A stretch of 56,904 bases of DNA from Helicostylum pulchrum (taxonomy: Eukaryota > Mucoromycota > Mucoromycetes > Mucorales > Mucoraceae), in the NCBI GenBank assembly GCA_025677825.1, contig JAIXMO010000095.1, positions 1 to 56,904 on the forward strand, in the 5' to 3' direction. Under the pieces are notes generated by a model. That model did no database searches. It saw nothing but the letters and a program-made list of their open reading frames with translations, and had not been told where the DNA came from. The stretch's first letter is position 1; the number at the start of each line of letters is the position of its first letter. This document shows positions 46,797 to 56,904 of this stretch, one piece after another. Made by a program: the position numbers and the translations under genes.

Positions 46797-46984
46797 AAAT
46801 TGCTTAAATACTACTTATGTGTATGTATAAACGTCTATAATGCAGATATTTTTATGTAGGTAATACACTGCTTTATTTGTGCTATTGACATGATCTATTT
46901 GTCTTTTTTTTTTAGTATACATAAACTATCTAACTGACGGGTAAACAAAATACTTAAATTTTTCGATGGGAGGAAGTTAATATT

Positions 46985-47400
46985 CTGAAATTTTATAAAT
47001 AACACAATTCAACTAACTTCATATCGACGAGGATATGATTTCGTCTACGAGATATGCTCCACATAAGATACCGTACTTAGAGAATATCTAAATCATTGCC
47101 TTGAATCGAGTTACATTATCTTTGGATTCACCATAATTGTTATATTTTTTATAGAATCATTAGTTTCAGATTGGTTTGTTTATGGTTGGATCGATTGCGA
47201 TAAGAGGGATAAGGCACAATAGGAATATTGAAGTAAATTGTTCCATGTAAAGAGCCAATTCCACCATGCAAAACGAAGATCCAAGTAGCAGGGTGAAATA
47301 AAATAAACCAGCTTGAAAGAAAAGTATTCGAAGCATCATCGTTGTTTAACATGGTAAATACTGAAGATATCTTCCCCACTTAAGAAAATCGAATAAAACC
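46985..47400 (-). pseudogene. Decayed type-2 UGT (relic 2)
   Basis: The longest open piece reads ...NTFLSSWFILFHPATWIFVL then HGGIGSLHGTIYFNIPIVPY, which lines up with UGT-D NSLFLNWAPQMAILSHHATR then IFVSHGGLGSLHEAMYAGVP. Downstream bases also follow D (CAACTAACTTCATATCGACG, TCGTCTACGAGATATGCTCC, TGCCTTGAATCGAGTTACAT). Frame breaks and a deletion of the 5' two thirds mark it as dead. It sits between UGT-B and UGT-C, the position equivalent to relic 1. Confidence 0.8.
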
Positions 47401-47625
47401 ATCTTATACACTTGGCCGAGTTGAGTCCAATATGGCAATTGAAATTAACTAATAATTACAAGATTAAAAAAAAACTAAGGTAGTTGAGGGAAGCTAGTTA
47501 AGATGGATGCATTTTCTTGCATTTCTTGCTTCGTCCGTGCTTAAATTTATTCTTTTATTCCCTGATATGGTTTGTTTTATATGGCACAAACAGATTTTTC
47601 TATTGACATTTTTTATTGACATTTT

Positions 47626-49424
47626 TTAAATAGTTTTCAACTTTTTTTGTGCGGTAAAGAAATAGCGTACTATATTCCAAGTACCATAACCGAAACAAAC
47701 GATAAAAATTGATACTAAAGCATAGAGATCAATGTTATTTGCCTTAACAAATGTCATGTTTCTCTTCACATCCATACGATATTCTACTTTTCCATCCTTT
47801 TGTACAAACAGTACTTCTTCCACAATATCAGCGCCTCTAGCAACTCCTCTTTCTGATTTAATTTGTGTTAATGCTTTGAATCGATTTATATTAAATTGAA
47901 ATTGACCATCTGCGTCCTTTGCTACACGGCCAATAATGTTGTTTGCATTAATCTGTGATTCTTGTCGATTTAAAAATAACCCGATACCGTTTTTTTCAGA
48001 CGTTACAGCCGCACTATCTTGATCACCAAAGAATGGGTAAACGACAACAGGGACACCTGCATAAGAAGATTCGTACAGCGATCCAGCTCCACCATGAGTA
48101 ACGAACATACGCGTGGACGTATGTTGTAAGATGGCCATTTGAGGTGCCCAATTTAAAAACGAGACATCCTTATTACCTTGACGGAAGTTTTGTATGTCAT
48201 AGGTTGTGTTTGATAATGTGGTAATATAAGACGGAAACATATCATATTCACCACGCGTGGCCCAAATGATACCATCAATAAGTTTGGATTCAAGAGATTC
48301 TAAAAGACCGGTCAAGACTAAAGTACCGTCGGATTCTTTACCGGATACGTGTTGACCAAATGCTATATAAGCTACTCGTTTATGATTCGACAGAAAGTCT
48401 TTAAGATCGGGCGTTAAAACGGGATATGATTTCGGAAGAATTGGGCCAACAAATTCGGCCAAGGGACCTAATGGTCTTCCCTGTTCAAATCCGAATGCAG
48501 TGTTTACAAGCTTCACATTATCCTTGTATTTTTCGTACGGCTGAAGGACAGGTTCTATACCAAGAGATTTTAGCATTTTTTTGCGACTATAGACAGCAGA
48601 TCGTAACCCAAAATAGAACGGAAGAGGACTGATAAATGTATGAACGATACGATCTTTTAGTGACATGAATTCAGTTGTCGGATTTCTCATGCCGAAAAAA
48701 TCATTATTAATATAGGGTGCAGAGGTATCTATTGTACAGGTTGTTTTTTTATCATTACAAAAAAAAAATGTTCTCCTTTCTTTAAAATTTTTACCTTGAC
48801 CCTGTGGAAATGTAGTCGTAACAACGAATGGAATGTCCAAACTAACCGCTGCTTCTAAACAAGGACTATTTACACTATCGCATACAACTAGATCAATTTT
48901 ATCTTTCACAATATATTCTTTAATTTCTAAATAGTCTATAAATTGACTGGTGTTAATTAAATTAAAAAATTCCCAAAGAAGGTGTTATATTCCTTACCAG
49001 AAGGAAAAGTAGCAACGTTCATTTCAATAATTGCTTTCATCCCTTCAGCAGAAAACCCATTCGAAATAATTTTCGTGACTTTACGTCTCTGTTCGTCGCT
49101 TACAGCCGCACCGACGGATTTAGTTTTTATAGATGGATGGTTTTTTGCAAACTTTAATTGATCATCCTAAATAGAAGGTCAATATCCAAGAAAGATTTAA
49201 TACGTATACATATTTGCCTTTGTTAAAAACGATGTGGTGTGACCTCGACGTGATAGTTCGTCAAGTATCTCGATAACCCAAGAAATATGCGATGATCCGC
49301 CGTATAAACAACTAAACATGATGTTTTTTGGAGTTCTGAAATCTGGAGATATAACAAATGTAGAGGAGGAAGCAACAGCAGTAGCTGCAAAATATAGTAT
49401 ACCTATTAGACTATATAATTTCAT
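47626..49424 (-). CDS. UDP-glycosyltransferase C (type 1)
   Basis: 539 aa; exons 49424-49218, 49166-48998, 48935-48795, 48728-47626, the same lengths as A and B. Signal peptide MKLYSLIGILYFAATAVASS; SCLYGGSSHISWVIEILDEL; signature FLNWAPQMAILQHTSTRMFV, THGGAGSLYESSYAGVPVVV and YPFFGDQDSAAV; C-terminal TM; tail KLKTI (KxKxx). The first intron begins GC (ACAAAG|GCAAAT) where A and B have GT; it should still splice as a GC-AG intron, perhaps less well. The 3' 300 bp are nearly identical to B, while the next 200 bp are nearly identical to A, so the gene is a mosaic. No other lesion. Confidence 0.9.
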
Positions 49425-49460
49425 TGCTGGAAAAAAAAAAAGATGAAAAAGAAAGACGTA

Positions 49461-49470
49461 ATATTTATAT
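49461..49470 (-). promoter_or_regulatory. TATA box of UGT-C
   Basis: ATATAAATAT on the minus strand about 40 nt before the ATG, a slightly diverged copy of the block before UGT-A and UGT-B. Confidence 0.4.
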
Positions 49471-49613
49471 GAATATAATTGTTTTAAATACCAACTTGTC
49501 TTTACGTGGTTATTAGCACGAGCGAAAAAAAATAAAAAAAATATGCAAATCAGTTAGGTAAGCGTCCCGACTGCATATATTTTTATACTTGTTTATTTGT
49601 GCTATTGCGGGAT

Positions 49614-51427
49614 CTATATATTCTTATCTTTATGTTTAATTTTAGCTGACCCAAATGACCCAAACAAACGATAAACAAAAAACGAAATAGTCCCAACGAA
49701 TAAAAAGATCGCCAATACAAGCGCTACGAGTAAATCAATATTTTGGGACTCTATAAACGACATGGTTCGACTAACTTCATATCGATGCGGTAATAGCCCA
49801 TTGATGTTAGTAAAGATGACTTCTTCTACAAGATCAGCTCCACGTAAGATACCATGTTTAGAATGGATCTGAACCATAGCCTTGAATCTATTCACATTGT
49901 TTTTGTATTCATCGTCAAGATCGATTGATACCTTTTTAATAAGTTCACTAGCCGTGGATTGATTCATATCATGGCTGAGTTGAACACCCAAGTTTTGACT
50001 GCTGATCATATAAGAATTACTGGGTTGATCACCATAAAAGGGGTAGAGTGCTGTAGGAACACCGGCGTACATGGCTTCATGTAAAGAGCCAAGTCCACCA
50101 TGCGAGACAAAGATCCGAGTAGCATGGTGAGATAAAATAGCCATTTGAGGGGCCCAATTTAAAAACAAACTATTCGAATTGCCATTATTAAACAAGGAAG
50201 ACAAGGGATAAATTTTTCCAGCCAAAGACACGATTTCCAAAGGAAATTGATCGATTGAATTCCTCGTTGCCCAAATAAACCCATCCAACACATTTGACTC
50301 CATTGCGTCCAAGACAGCGGTCAAAATTAACTTGATATCACTCTTTTGAATTTTAACACTTTGACCAAATGCAATATAAGCAACTCTTTTATGGTTGTTT
50401 AAAAAGGTTTCAATTGGTATTGTCAGGTTTGGATAGTTATTATTCATGATGGGACCGATAAATTCAACAAGAGGTCCAAGAGGTCTTGCAGGTTCAAATC
50501 CAAACAAATTATTGACCAGTTTTAAAGAGTCTTTCCAGTCATCTTCAAATGCAGGCATACCTTCAAGAGGTAACCAGCCTAATTTGGATTTCGTTTGTTT
50601 CATGGTTTTAATACTGGATTGGATTTCCATAACGATTGATAATGGTCGAATTATCTTGGATACCATACGGGTGATAAAGTTCATACCCGATGTAGTTGAA
50701 GCATTACTTTCTAAAAAGTTGTTTATATAAGGGGCAGAAGCATCTATTTTATGGTTGTAAAGTTTTTATTTACTTTTTTTATTTTTTTTATATATTTTTA
50801 TATTTATTTTTATTACCTTTGGAAATAGCTAATGCTGTTGTAATGATGAGAGGGACATTGACATTCTTTGTAATGTCAATACATGGAACAGCAAAGTGAT
50901 CACATAAAGCAACGTCAATAGCAGTATTTTCATGTATATTTTTATATGCATTCATTTCTATAAACGTAATAAATTAGAGTTTTATACACAAATAAAAAAA
51001 AAAAAGTTATTATACATTTACTTTGATCATAATTATTATGAATTGTACCATACATTTCTTTAAAAAAAGCAGCATTATTAATGTAACGAAGTTTGTTACC
51101 TACGATGCTTAAGTCAACATCATCAAGACCTAATGATATAGTATGAAAGCGAGGATGTTTCTTTTCATCCTAGATAAAAGAGGTGAATAAATGACCCCCT
51201 GGACGAAAAAAAAAAAAAACGAATATTACATGTGTTACAAAAGTGATGTTATGACCTCTGTTTGCCAATTCTTCGAGAATACTAAGGACCCAGTTAATAT
51301 GAGATGATCCACCACCTACATTACCAAACAAGATATTTTTAGGCTCTCTAAATGTATCTTTTAATTCAAATGCATTGGATAACGAAAGAGTCGTCCATAT
51401 GGCCGTTAGCCATAATACAAGCTTCAT
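49614..51427 (-). CDS. UDP-glycosyltransferase D (type 2)
   Basis: 538 aa; exons 51427-51230, 51169-51022, 50957-50817, 50743-49614. The intron positions match those of A-C, but the sequence is clearly diverged. Signal peptide MKLVLWLTAIWTTLSLSNAF; ILFGNVGGGSSHINWVLSIL then EELANRGHNITFVTH; signature FLNWAPQMAILSHHATRIFV, SHGGLGSLHEAMYAGVPTAL and YPFYGDQPSNSY. A long C-terminal TM (LVALVLAIFLFVGTISFFVY) is followed by KDKNI (KxKxx). An in-frame ATG nine bases upstream (MGFMKLV) is an alternative start. It is the only intact type-2 gene; two relics of the same type lie in the array. Its acceptor is likely to differ from the type-1 enzymes (inference). Confidence 0.9.
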
Positions 51428-51535
51428 GAAACCCATAAAAAATAGAAAAGAGAAGAAAGAGAACACATATACAAAGTCCGTTGTTTTATTTTTTTTTCCT
51501 CTTTATTTACAGCTAACATGTCAAAAGAAAAAAGG

Positions 51536-54032
51536 CTACACAACTCTTCTTCTAGCTAATGCTCTTTCTCGGATCAATTTAATTTCTTCGGCTCTACGCT
51601 TTTTAGTTGATTCAATTTCCAATCGTTCCTGTTCCTTCTTTTCATTTTCTTTCTGTATTATTTTATTTTCAGCTTCCAAGTCTAATTCTTCTATTTTTGG
51701 CTGCGCTTCACCATTTAATCTAGTGGATGGTAACAATTTGATACGTTCTTGCCCTTTACCGTGTTTAACCCAGTCCCATAATATTTTACTAACACCCTTC
51801 ATTACTGCCTTATTTGTATAAGTTATATTAGAATACATTACCCAATCTAATTCAGAGAACTGTAAATTATTTCTATCCAAGTTATTTGACAGTGAACATA
51901 AAGGATGTAAATGTAAAGCAACAAGCGTAGTAGATAAAATATTATTTGAGCTTTCAGTTGACAAGTGTTCATCTGGTGCATAGTGTGAGAATACGGAACG
52001 ATGCGCTCCCTTGTTGGCAATATTTGTAAAATATCCAGTTAAAAAAGATTCTAATATTGGTACTGGATCTGCACTTTCACCATGATCATTTTCGCCCATT
52101 CTACGAGTACGTATTTTACCAGTAGATGATGATTTTAATTTACGTTTGATAACTGGACCATGTACAATTTTTAATTTTAATTTATCCATAACATCCATTA
52201 ATTGTTCCCTTACATTAGCTGCAATATCTAATACCTTTGCGTTGATATAATTCTCTTTGCACCATTTTTTACTTTTATTGTTTCTTTTCCATTCTTTCCA
52301 AACGTTTAAATATGTCATATGGTCACCCGTATGATGTGCTAATTTCAATTTACATGTTTCTGCTCTATTTACTTCTTCCTCTCCATCCTTTATTCGTGGT
52401 GTCCTGAACAAATCTAAATCACCAGCCAACATACTAACAATAATAACTGCCTCATAACTACACTTATATTCTTCTGCTGAACTAATCAACACACGAGCCA
52501 AAGCAGGTGATAGAGGAAAGTAACTCATTTGGTCTCCCAATTTCGTTATTTTGCCTTCTTCGTCAATCGCTTCCAATAAATACAATTGCTTTAGAGCATT
52601 ACGAACCAACGTTTCTTCTGGTGGATCAATAAACGCAAAATTCAATACGTCCACAATATTTAATTTCTTTAGCGATAAAACTGTACCAAGTAAACTACTT
52701 CTTTGAATTTCGGGAATGGTGTTGGGTAATAATTGGTTGAAACTATCTTCGTTGTATAATCGAAATGCTTTACCAGGTGCCGTTCTGCCGGCTCGACCTG
52801 CTCGTTGAATGGCTGCTGCTTGGCTGATCTCAGTCACCAATAATGCGTCCATACCTGTATTGGGATCATATGATTTCTCTTTTACAAAGCCTGAATCTAC
52901 TACATAACGAATACCTGGAATAGTAACAGATGTCTTTTTTTTCGTTCAGTACTTTTTTTTTCTGTACGTATATAAATAAAATAACTTACCTGGGCAACAT
53001 TAGTAGCAAATACAACTTTTCGATCACCTCTTCTTGGTAATTCAAAAACGGCCTTTTGATCAAACGTTTCCAAACTAGCATGTAACGGATATACTACAGC
53101 ATGTTGTACCTCTTCATAAAACTTTATCTCTCTTTTATAATTGGCCTTTCTCGACTTTTCTTCAAATGCTTTACAAGCTCTTTCAATATCATTTTGACCT
53201 GTTAGAAATACAAGGATATCGCCTTCTGGTTCACTAGCATGAATAGACCAAGCAGCCTCTACAGCGCGATCCACAAAAGCGGATTTTAATGTGTTGATAC
53301 GAGGAGCATCCACAGGATAAATGACTTGTACAGGATAAGTTCTACCAGGAATCGCAAAGATGGGACACTCATCAAAGAAATCAGAAAATTTAGCAACATC
53401 AAGTGTAGCAGACATAATCAGTATCTTTAAGTCAGGTCGAAGTTTATGAGTTTCTTTTAATAAACCAAATAAAACATCGGTTTCTAAAGTACGTTCGTGA
53501 GCTTCATCAATAACAACGACCGAGTATTGAGTCAAGTAAGGATCTAGTGTAGCTTCACGTAATAAAATACCATCTGTCATATATTTAAGACGTGTGGTCG
53601 ATGAGGTACGATCATCAAAACGAATCGTGTAGCCTATGTTGGATCCTAATCGAACGTCTTGCTCTTCACTTACTCTTTTTGCAACTGTAATGGCTGCAAT
53701 ACGTCTAATTAAAAAAAAAGGGGGGGGGGGTGTATCAGTAATCAGACTAGAGTAGACAAAGAGCGTGTTTTTTACCTAGGTTGTGTGACACCGATCCTTT
53801 TCATTTCAGGCATTTCTTCTAAAATGTATTGAGGAATCTGCGTTGTTTTACCAGAACCTTTTTTTTTTTTGTAAGTGCTTATAATCATGATATATTTGGG
53901 TTGGAGTGTTTTACCTGTTTCACCAATAATGACAAGAATACTGTACTCTCTAATAGCTTCAATTAGATCATGTTTATATTCAAAAGTAGGAAGATTTTCT
54001 CTTTGTTCACGAATTCGATCACGATGAGACAT
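51536..54032 (-). CDS. DEAH-box ATP-dependent RNA helicase (DHR2/DHX33-like)
   Basis: 770 aa; exons 54032-53915, 53857-53776, 53704-52990, 52933-51536, in phase. Helicase motifs in order: GETGSGKTTQIPQY (motif I, split by an intron after GETG), TQPRRIAAI (Ia), DEAHERTLETD (II), SATLD (III), FLTGQNDIE (IV), TNVAQTSVTIPGIRYVVDSG (V) and QRAGRAGR (VI). HA2/ratchet and OB-fold regions follow (GDHMTYLNVWKEWKRN; WCKENYINAKVLDIAANVRE), then a Glu/Lys/Arg-rich C-terminal coil. The short N-terminus before motif I excludes PRP2/PRP16/PRP22 orthologs, which carry long extensions. DHMTxLN and KxWCKENx fit the DHR2/DHX33 group, linked to ribosome biogenesis. DHX35 is the alternative. Subgroup moderate, helicase firm. 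Confidence 0.92.
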
Positions 54033-55073
54033 TTTTATAGCGCAAAGAAAAAATAAATAAAAGCGAGTTTTGAATTTCGTATAATTTTATCAGAAACTTT
54101 TTGCAAGGCCGATATATTTGTCGCTCACAATTACTCTTTAAATAGCTTTGACCTGAGGACAAGTGGGATTGATACGGAAGGATGATGAGTTAAGAGATAA
54201 TACACAAGGTGAAGGAGCACTAGCTGCTATTAAGAGATGTTTGGGGCTAGAGTTTTCAATCAAGCCTTTTTTTCGTGTTAATTATCTCAATTACACAAAT
54301 TAATTTGAGCCGAGTCGTTACTTGTCCCGATGCTAAAGACGTTATTATTATTCAAGATAAAAGAACTCCCATTCAAAATATATACGACTCTTTGTGCTTT
54401 CGTATATAGAAAAATATCATAAAAGAGAGTAGGTTAATTCAATTATGTGATAAGCGTGCTGAAGGTAATAATAACCATAAAAGATCTTTTCTTTTTTTTT
54501 TGGAACACGAAACATGCAGACCCATACAATTTAAACAGACATACAAGTTTTTTTTTTTTTGGATTGGCTATTAAAAGTCGTCAATACTACAATCATAACT
54601 GAAAATATTGAAAATCACATGCTGCTTTTTTATTTTCACTCCTTTGTGTGGTAAATAATCAACATCATAAAATTCCACTTTGACGAATCCAATGCATAAA
54701 TCTACAGGGTAATTATATATCCGTTTGCATCAACTCTGACTGACTGAATAGTATATTGATGAATAAACGAAAGAAGAAAGCCAGAATAATAGTCGTTTGA
54801 AACTTGAGATAAAAAGAGATTGATATTAAAGTTGACAAATAGGAAATATACAGACTTACTAATAAAGGGATAAAACCCTTCCATTCGATAAATATTGTAA
54901 TTTGACTACTGTTATTAATCATATTTTAATAAACAAACTGACTTCTGGATTATTCATCCTACTACAAGCTTTCGTGGCCTTCTACATTAGGAAACCGCCT
55001 TAGTAAAACCATATCCGGGACTTTAAAAAAATAATAATAATGAGGTAATCGCACGTTTTGAATCCGCATCTTT
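54033..55073. other. Intergenic region with two coding-like fragments
   Basis: 1 kb between helicase and GST. On the plus strand about 54175-54295, one frame reads RKDDELRDNTQGEGALAAIK, then RCLGLEFSIKP; about 54315-54408 another reads SRVVTCPDAKDVIIIQDKRT to a stop. On the minus strand about 54715-54573, YPVDLCIGFVKVEFYDVDYL then PHKGVKIKKQHVIF ends at a stop. No starts, no shared frame, no domain. These look like debris of lost genes rather than working ones. Confidence 0.35.
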
Positions 55074-55083
55074 TATATAAAAG
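55074..55083 (+). promoter_or_regulatory. TATA box of the GST gene
   Basis: TATATAAAAG lies about 70 bp upstream of the ATG at 55148, followed by a T-rich then A-rich leader. Confidence 0.5.
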
Positions 55084-55147
55084 CCCAAAATTTTCGGTTA
55101 ATTCCTTTTATTTACACAACTTTTTCAAAAGTAAAAAAAAAAACAAT

Positions 55148-55930
55148 ATGTCTCCTCAACTTACACTCTATACTTTTAAATTATCTCTTTGGGCTGCTGC
55201 AGGTCGCTTAGCAGTATATGAACTTGACGTACCTGATGTAAAGCAAATTGAAATTGATCTTTCCAAAGCAGAAAACTTTTCTCCCGAGTATTTGGCTATT
55301 AACCCTCAGCACACTATTCCTGCATTAAAAATTGAAGAAAATGGAGAAACCCAAGTAAAGACAAATACAAAATCCGTCGTTGAATACCTTGATAATTTAG
55401 CTGGTAATCGTTTAAGTATTCCAGGTGAAAAAGAAGAAATCGATTCATTTTTAAAAGAAATGCATCAAGAAGCAGATGTTGGTAACGCTCTTTTCTTCAC
55501 ATCTGGTAGTCCTCAAGAACTCGAACAAAAGAAGAATATGATTATTCCTTTCCTTCAAGGTCGTATTAAAGGTTGGGAAACTTACCTTAAACAAGCTCCT
55601 CAGTATAAAGATTTATACAACAAGAATATTGAAGAATCAAAGAAAATCATTCATGTTTATGAATCAGGTAAAGCTGACGAAATGTTTGCTGCCAATAAAC
55701 ATCTTTGGGAAGTAGGTCAAAAGTTTCTCGACAAAGCTGAATTGCTATTAAAGTCCAATGGGTCTTTCCTTTTTGGTAAATATAGTGTTGCCGAAATTCA
55801 TTTCACTCCTTATCTTTATCGTGCTCTTTTGGTTCGTAAGCCTGAACAGGTATTTGCTAACCGTCCAAACTTGGAAACCTATTATAAACATATTCAAGCT
55901 CGTCCCAGTTTTGAAAAAACTTTTCAGTAG
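55148..55930 (+). CDS. Glutathione S-transferase
   Basis: A 260-aa single-exon gene. The N-terminal thioredoxin-like domain reads MSPQLTLYTFKLSLWAAAGR; after it INPQHTIPAL provides the cis-Pro and KTNTKSVVEYLDN takes the place of the E/D-S-x-A-I glutathione-binding helix. The C-terminal all-helical domain runs from about residue 90 and includes LLLKSNGSFLFGKYSVAEIH, the G-x-x-x-S/T-x-A-D region with E in place of D. It joins glutathione to electrophiles, or removes peroxides, in the cytosol. The start at 55148 is preferred to 55058 because the longer form adds a 30-residue leader without family similarity, and the TATA box fits. Length is at the long end of the family. No lesion. Confidence 0.88.
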   Translation: MSPQLTLYTFKLSLWAAAGRLAVYELDVPDVKQIEIDLSKAENFSPEYLAINPQHTIPALKIEENGETQVKTNTKSVVEYLDNLAGNRLSIPGEKEEIDSFLKEMHQEADVGNALFFTSGSPQELEQKKNMIIPFLQGRIKGWETYLKQAPQYKDLYNKNIEESKKIIHVYESGKADEMFAANKHLWEVGQKFLDKAELLLKSNGSFLFGKYSVAEIHFTPYLYRALLVRKPEQVFANRPNLETYYKHIQARPSFEKTFQ

Positions 55931-56904
55931 CTAAATACCGTTCGCATTTATAAATTAATAAAAAAAAAAATGTCGGTTTACAATATATAATAGAGTGAGG
56001 CTTCTCTTTTCTGTGTACCTGTGTCATATTTTGATTTCTATCTCGTTACACAATTTCAAGCATTTTGTATTCTAAAAAGATAAATCAATCTAAATCTTGT
56101 TTAGGGGTCCATCCAAGGGGTCTTAAGTAAAAACTCCAAAATCCAAAGTGATTTGTCGTGCAAGGTGTAATATAGGTTAGGTAGTATATTCACAAATAAA
56201 AGGGGGAGAGATACGCGCGTTATTCATCGCATGCACCTCATTCACGTACTGAAATGTTTTTTTTTTAAAAAAAAAGTAGATACGCCGTATCGTAGATCAA
56301 CGAGATAGTTATGCTATAAAAACGTTTTCAAATACGGATGTAAAAAAAAAAAACTGTACATAGTAGATACAATACAAGTCTACAATATTTTTAAAAAAGA
56401 AACGACAGAGTCCCCTTCAGCACAAAACATAAAAAATTAGCAGAGTTCCCTCTCCCCTTTTTTCTTTAAAGAAAAAAGAGATAGAGTTTCCCCATTCAAA
56501 AAAAAAAGTAAAAAATATACAACTGATCGGTGGAAAACTGTCAGGTGAGGAAGAGAACAGCAGCTGCCGTCTTAGTAGTGCCGGTTTTACAGATACCCAA
56601 TTTTTTATTTTATTTTCGCCAAGAAAAAAAAACGACCTTCTTAGGGGCCACTGTGGTGAAGCTTGGAGCTCTCTGTCGGGGCTATAATTATCTCGCAATA
56701 TATAGTAATCTTTAACATGTCTGAAATAAAACAACGGGTTTTTCCCTCTCTAAAAATTTGATATAACCTTTTTGTGAAGCTTTAGTTTTAAGCTATCCTA
56801 GCTAGTAGAGAGATATTACTTTTGGATTTGGAGCAGTCGAAATACATTCTATTGATATAGTCATCCGATACAACTTTCAGTTTTATTTATTTATTTACTT
56901 GAAT
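55931..56904. other. Intergenic region to window end
   Basis: Nearly 1 kb. Immediately after the GST stop are AATAAA-like signals (about 55955). The remainder is AT-rich, with short frames on both strands near 56417-56734 that are low-complexity and overlap each other. No gene or RNA is supportable. Confidence 0.4.

Noticed and set aside
56417..56734. Overlapping frames at the window end
   Set aside because: Low complexity, Phe/Ser-rich, no start context, and overlap on opposite strands.
1..56904. CRISPR arrays, rRNA and tRNA genes
   Set aside because: I looked for regularly spaced repeats and for tRNA T-loop (GTTCGAATC-like) and acceptor patterns; none was convincing. CRISPR is not expected in a fungal nuclear genome.

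Overview
This is a stretch of nuclear genome from an early-diverging fungus, most likely a member of Mucoromycota; the genus cannot be set from the window. The reasons are very AT-rich spacers full of long A and T runs, genes cut by many short (about 50-100 nt) introns, a fungal gene set (SET2, an NTO1/BRPF-type protein, GAA1, a hybrid histidine kinase), a RAB3GAP2-type protein, and several decayed members of expanded families of unknown function. I rebuilt exon-intron structures by hand from splice sites and codon phase. Most multi-exon genes close with whole codons.

Layout. 1-10.7 kb: 3' end of a DUS1-type tRNA dihydrouridine synthase, a SAM methyltransferase, GPI-transamidase subunit GAA1 (10 exons, minus strand) and histone H3K36 methyltransferase SET2 (7 exons, minus strand). 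10.7-15.6 kb: gene-poor, with two decayed genes (an F-box protein and a member of an unknown family) and a dispersed repeat. 15.6-25.7 kb: a hybrid histidine kinase, a large membrane-bound GT31-GT32 fusion glycosyltransferase, a glutamine-rich protein and proteasome subunit alpha7. 25.7-29 kb: a decayed gene split by a 159-bp TA-flanked miniature inverted-repeat element, plus a stray glycosyltransferase fragment. 29-32.3 kb: a short RAB3GAP2-like protein and a secreted thaumatin-like protein. 32.3-35.9 kb: gene relics (one RhoGDI-like) between diverged direct repeats. 35.9-41.6 kb: a GNAT acetyltransferase, a convergent NTO1/BRPF-like chromatin reader and a 302-aa protein of unknown function. 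41.9-51.4 kb: a UDP-glycosyltransferase array. 51.5-55.9 kb: a DEAH-box RNA helicase and a glutathione S-transferase.

The most striking feature is the UGT array. Four intact 538-539 aa genes share the same four-exon layout, and two relics lie between them. The order fits three copies of a two-gene unit (one type-1 plus one type-2 UGT), in which the type-2 partner survives only once. The type-1 copies are mosaics that look shaped by gene conversion, one has a GC splice donor where its sisters have GT, and all four proteins end in a KxKxx ER-retrieval motif. Together with the GST, these genes could serve conjugation and detoxification of small molecules; this is inference. The second notable item is the multi-pass GT31-GT32 fusion. 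Three GC-AG introns are inferred from reading frame and conserved motifs.
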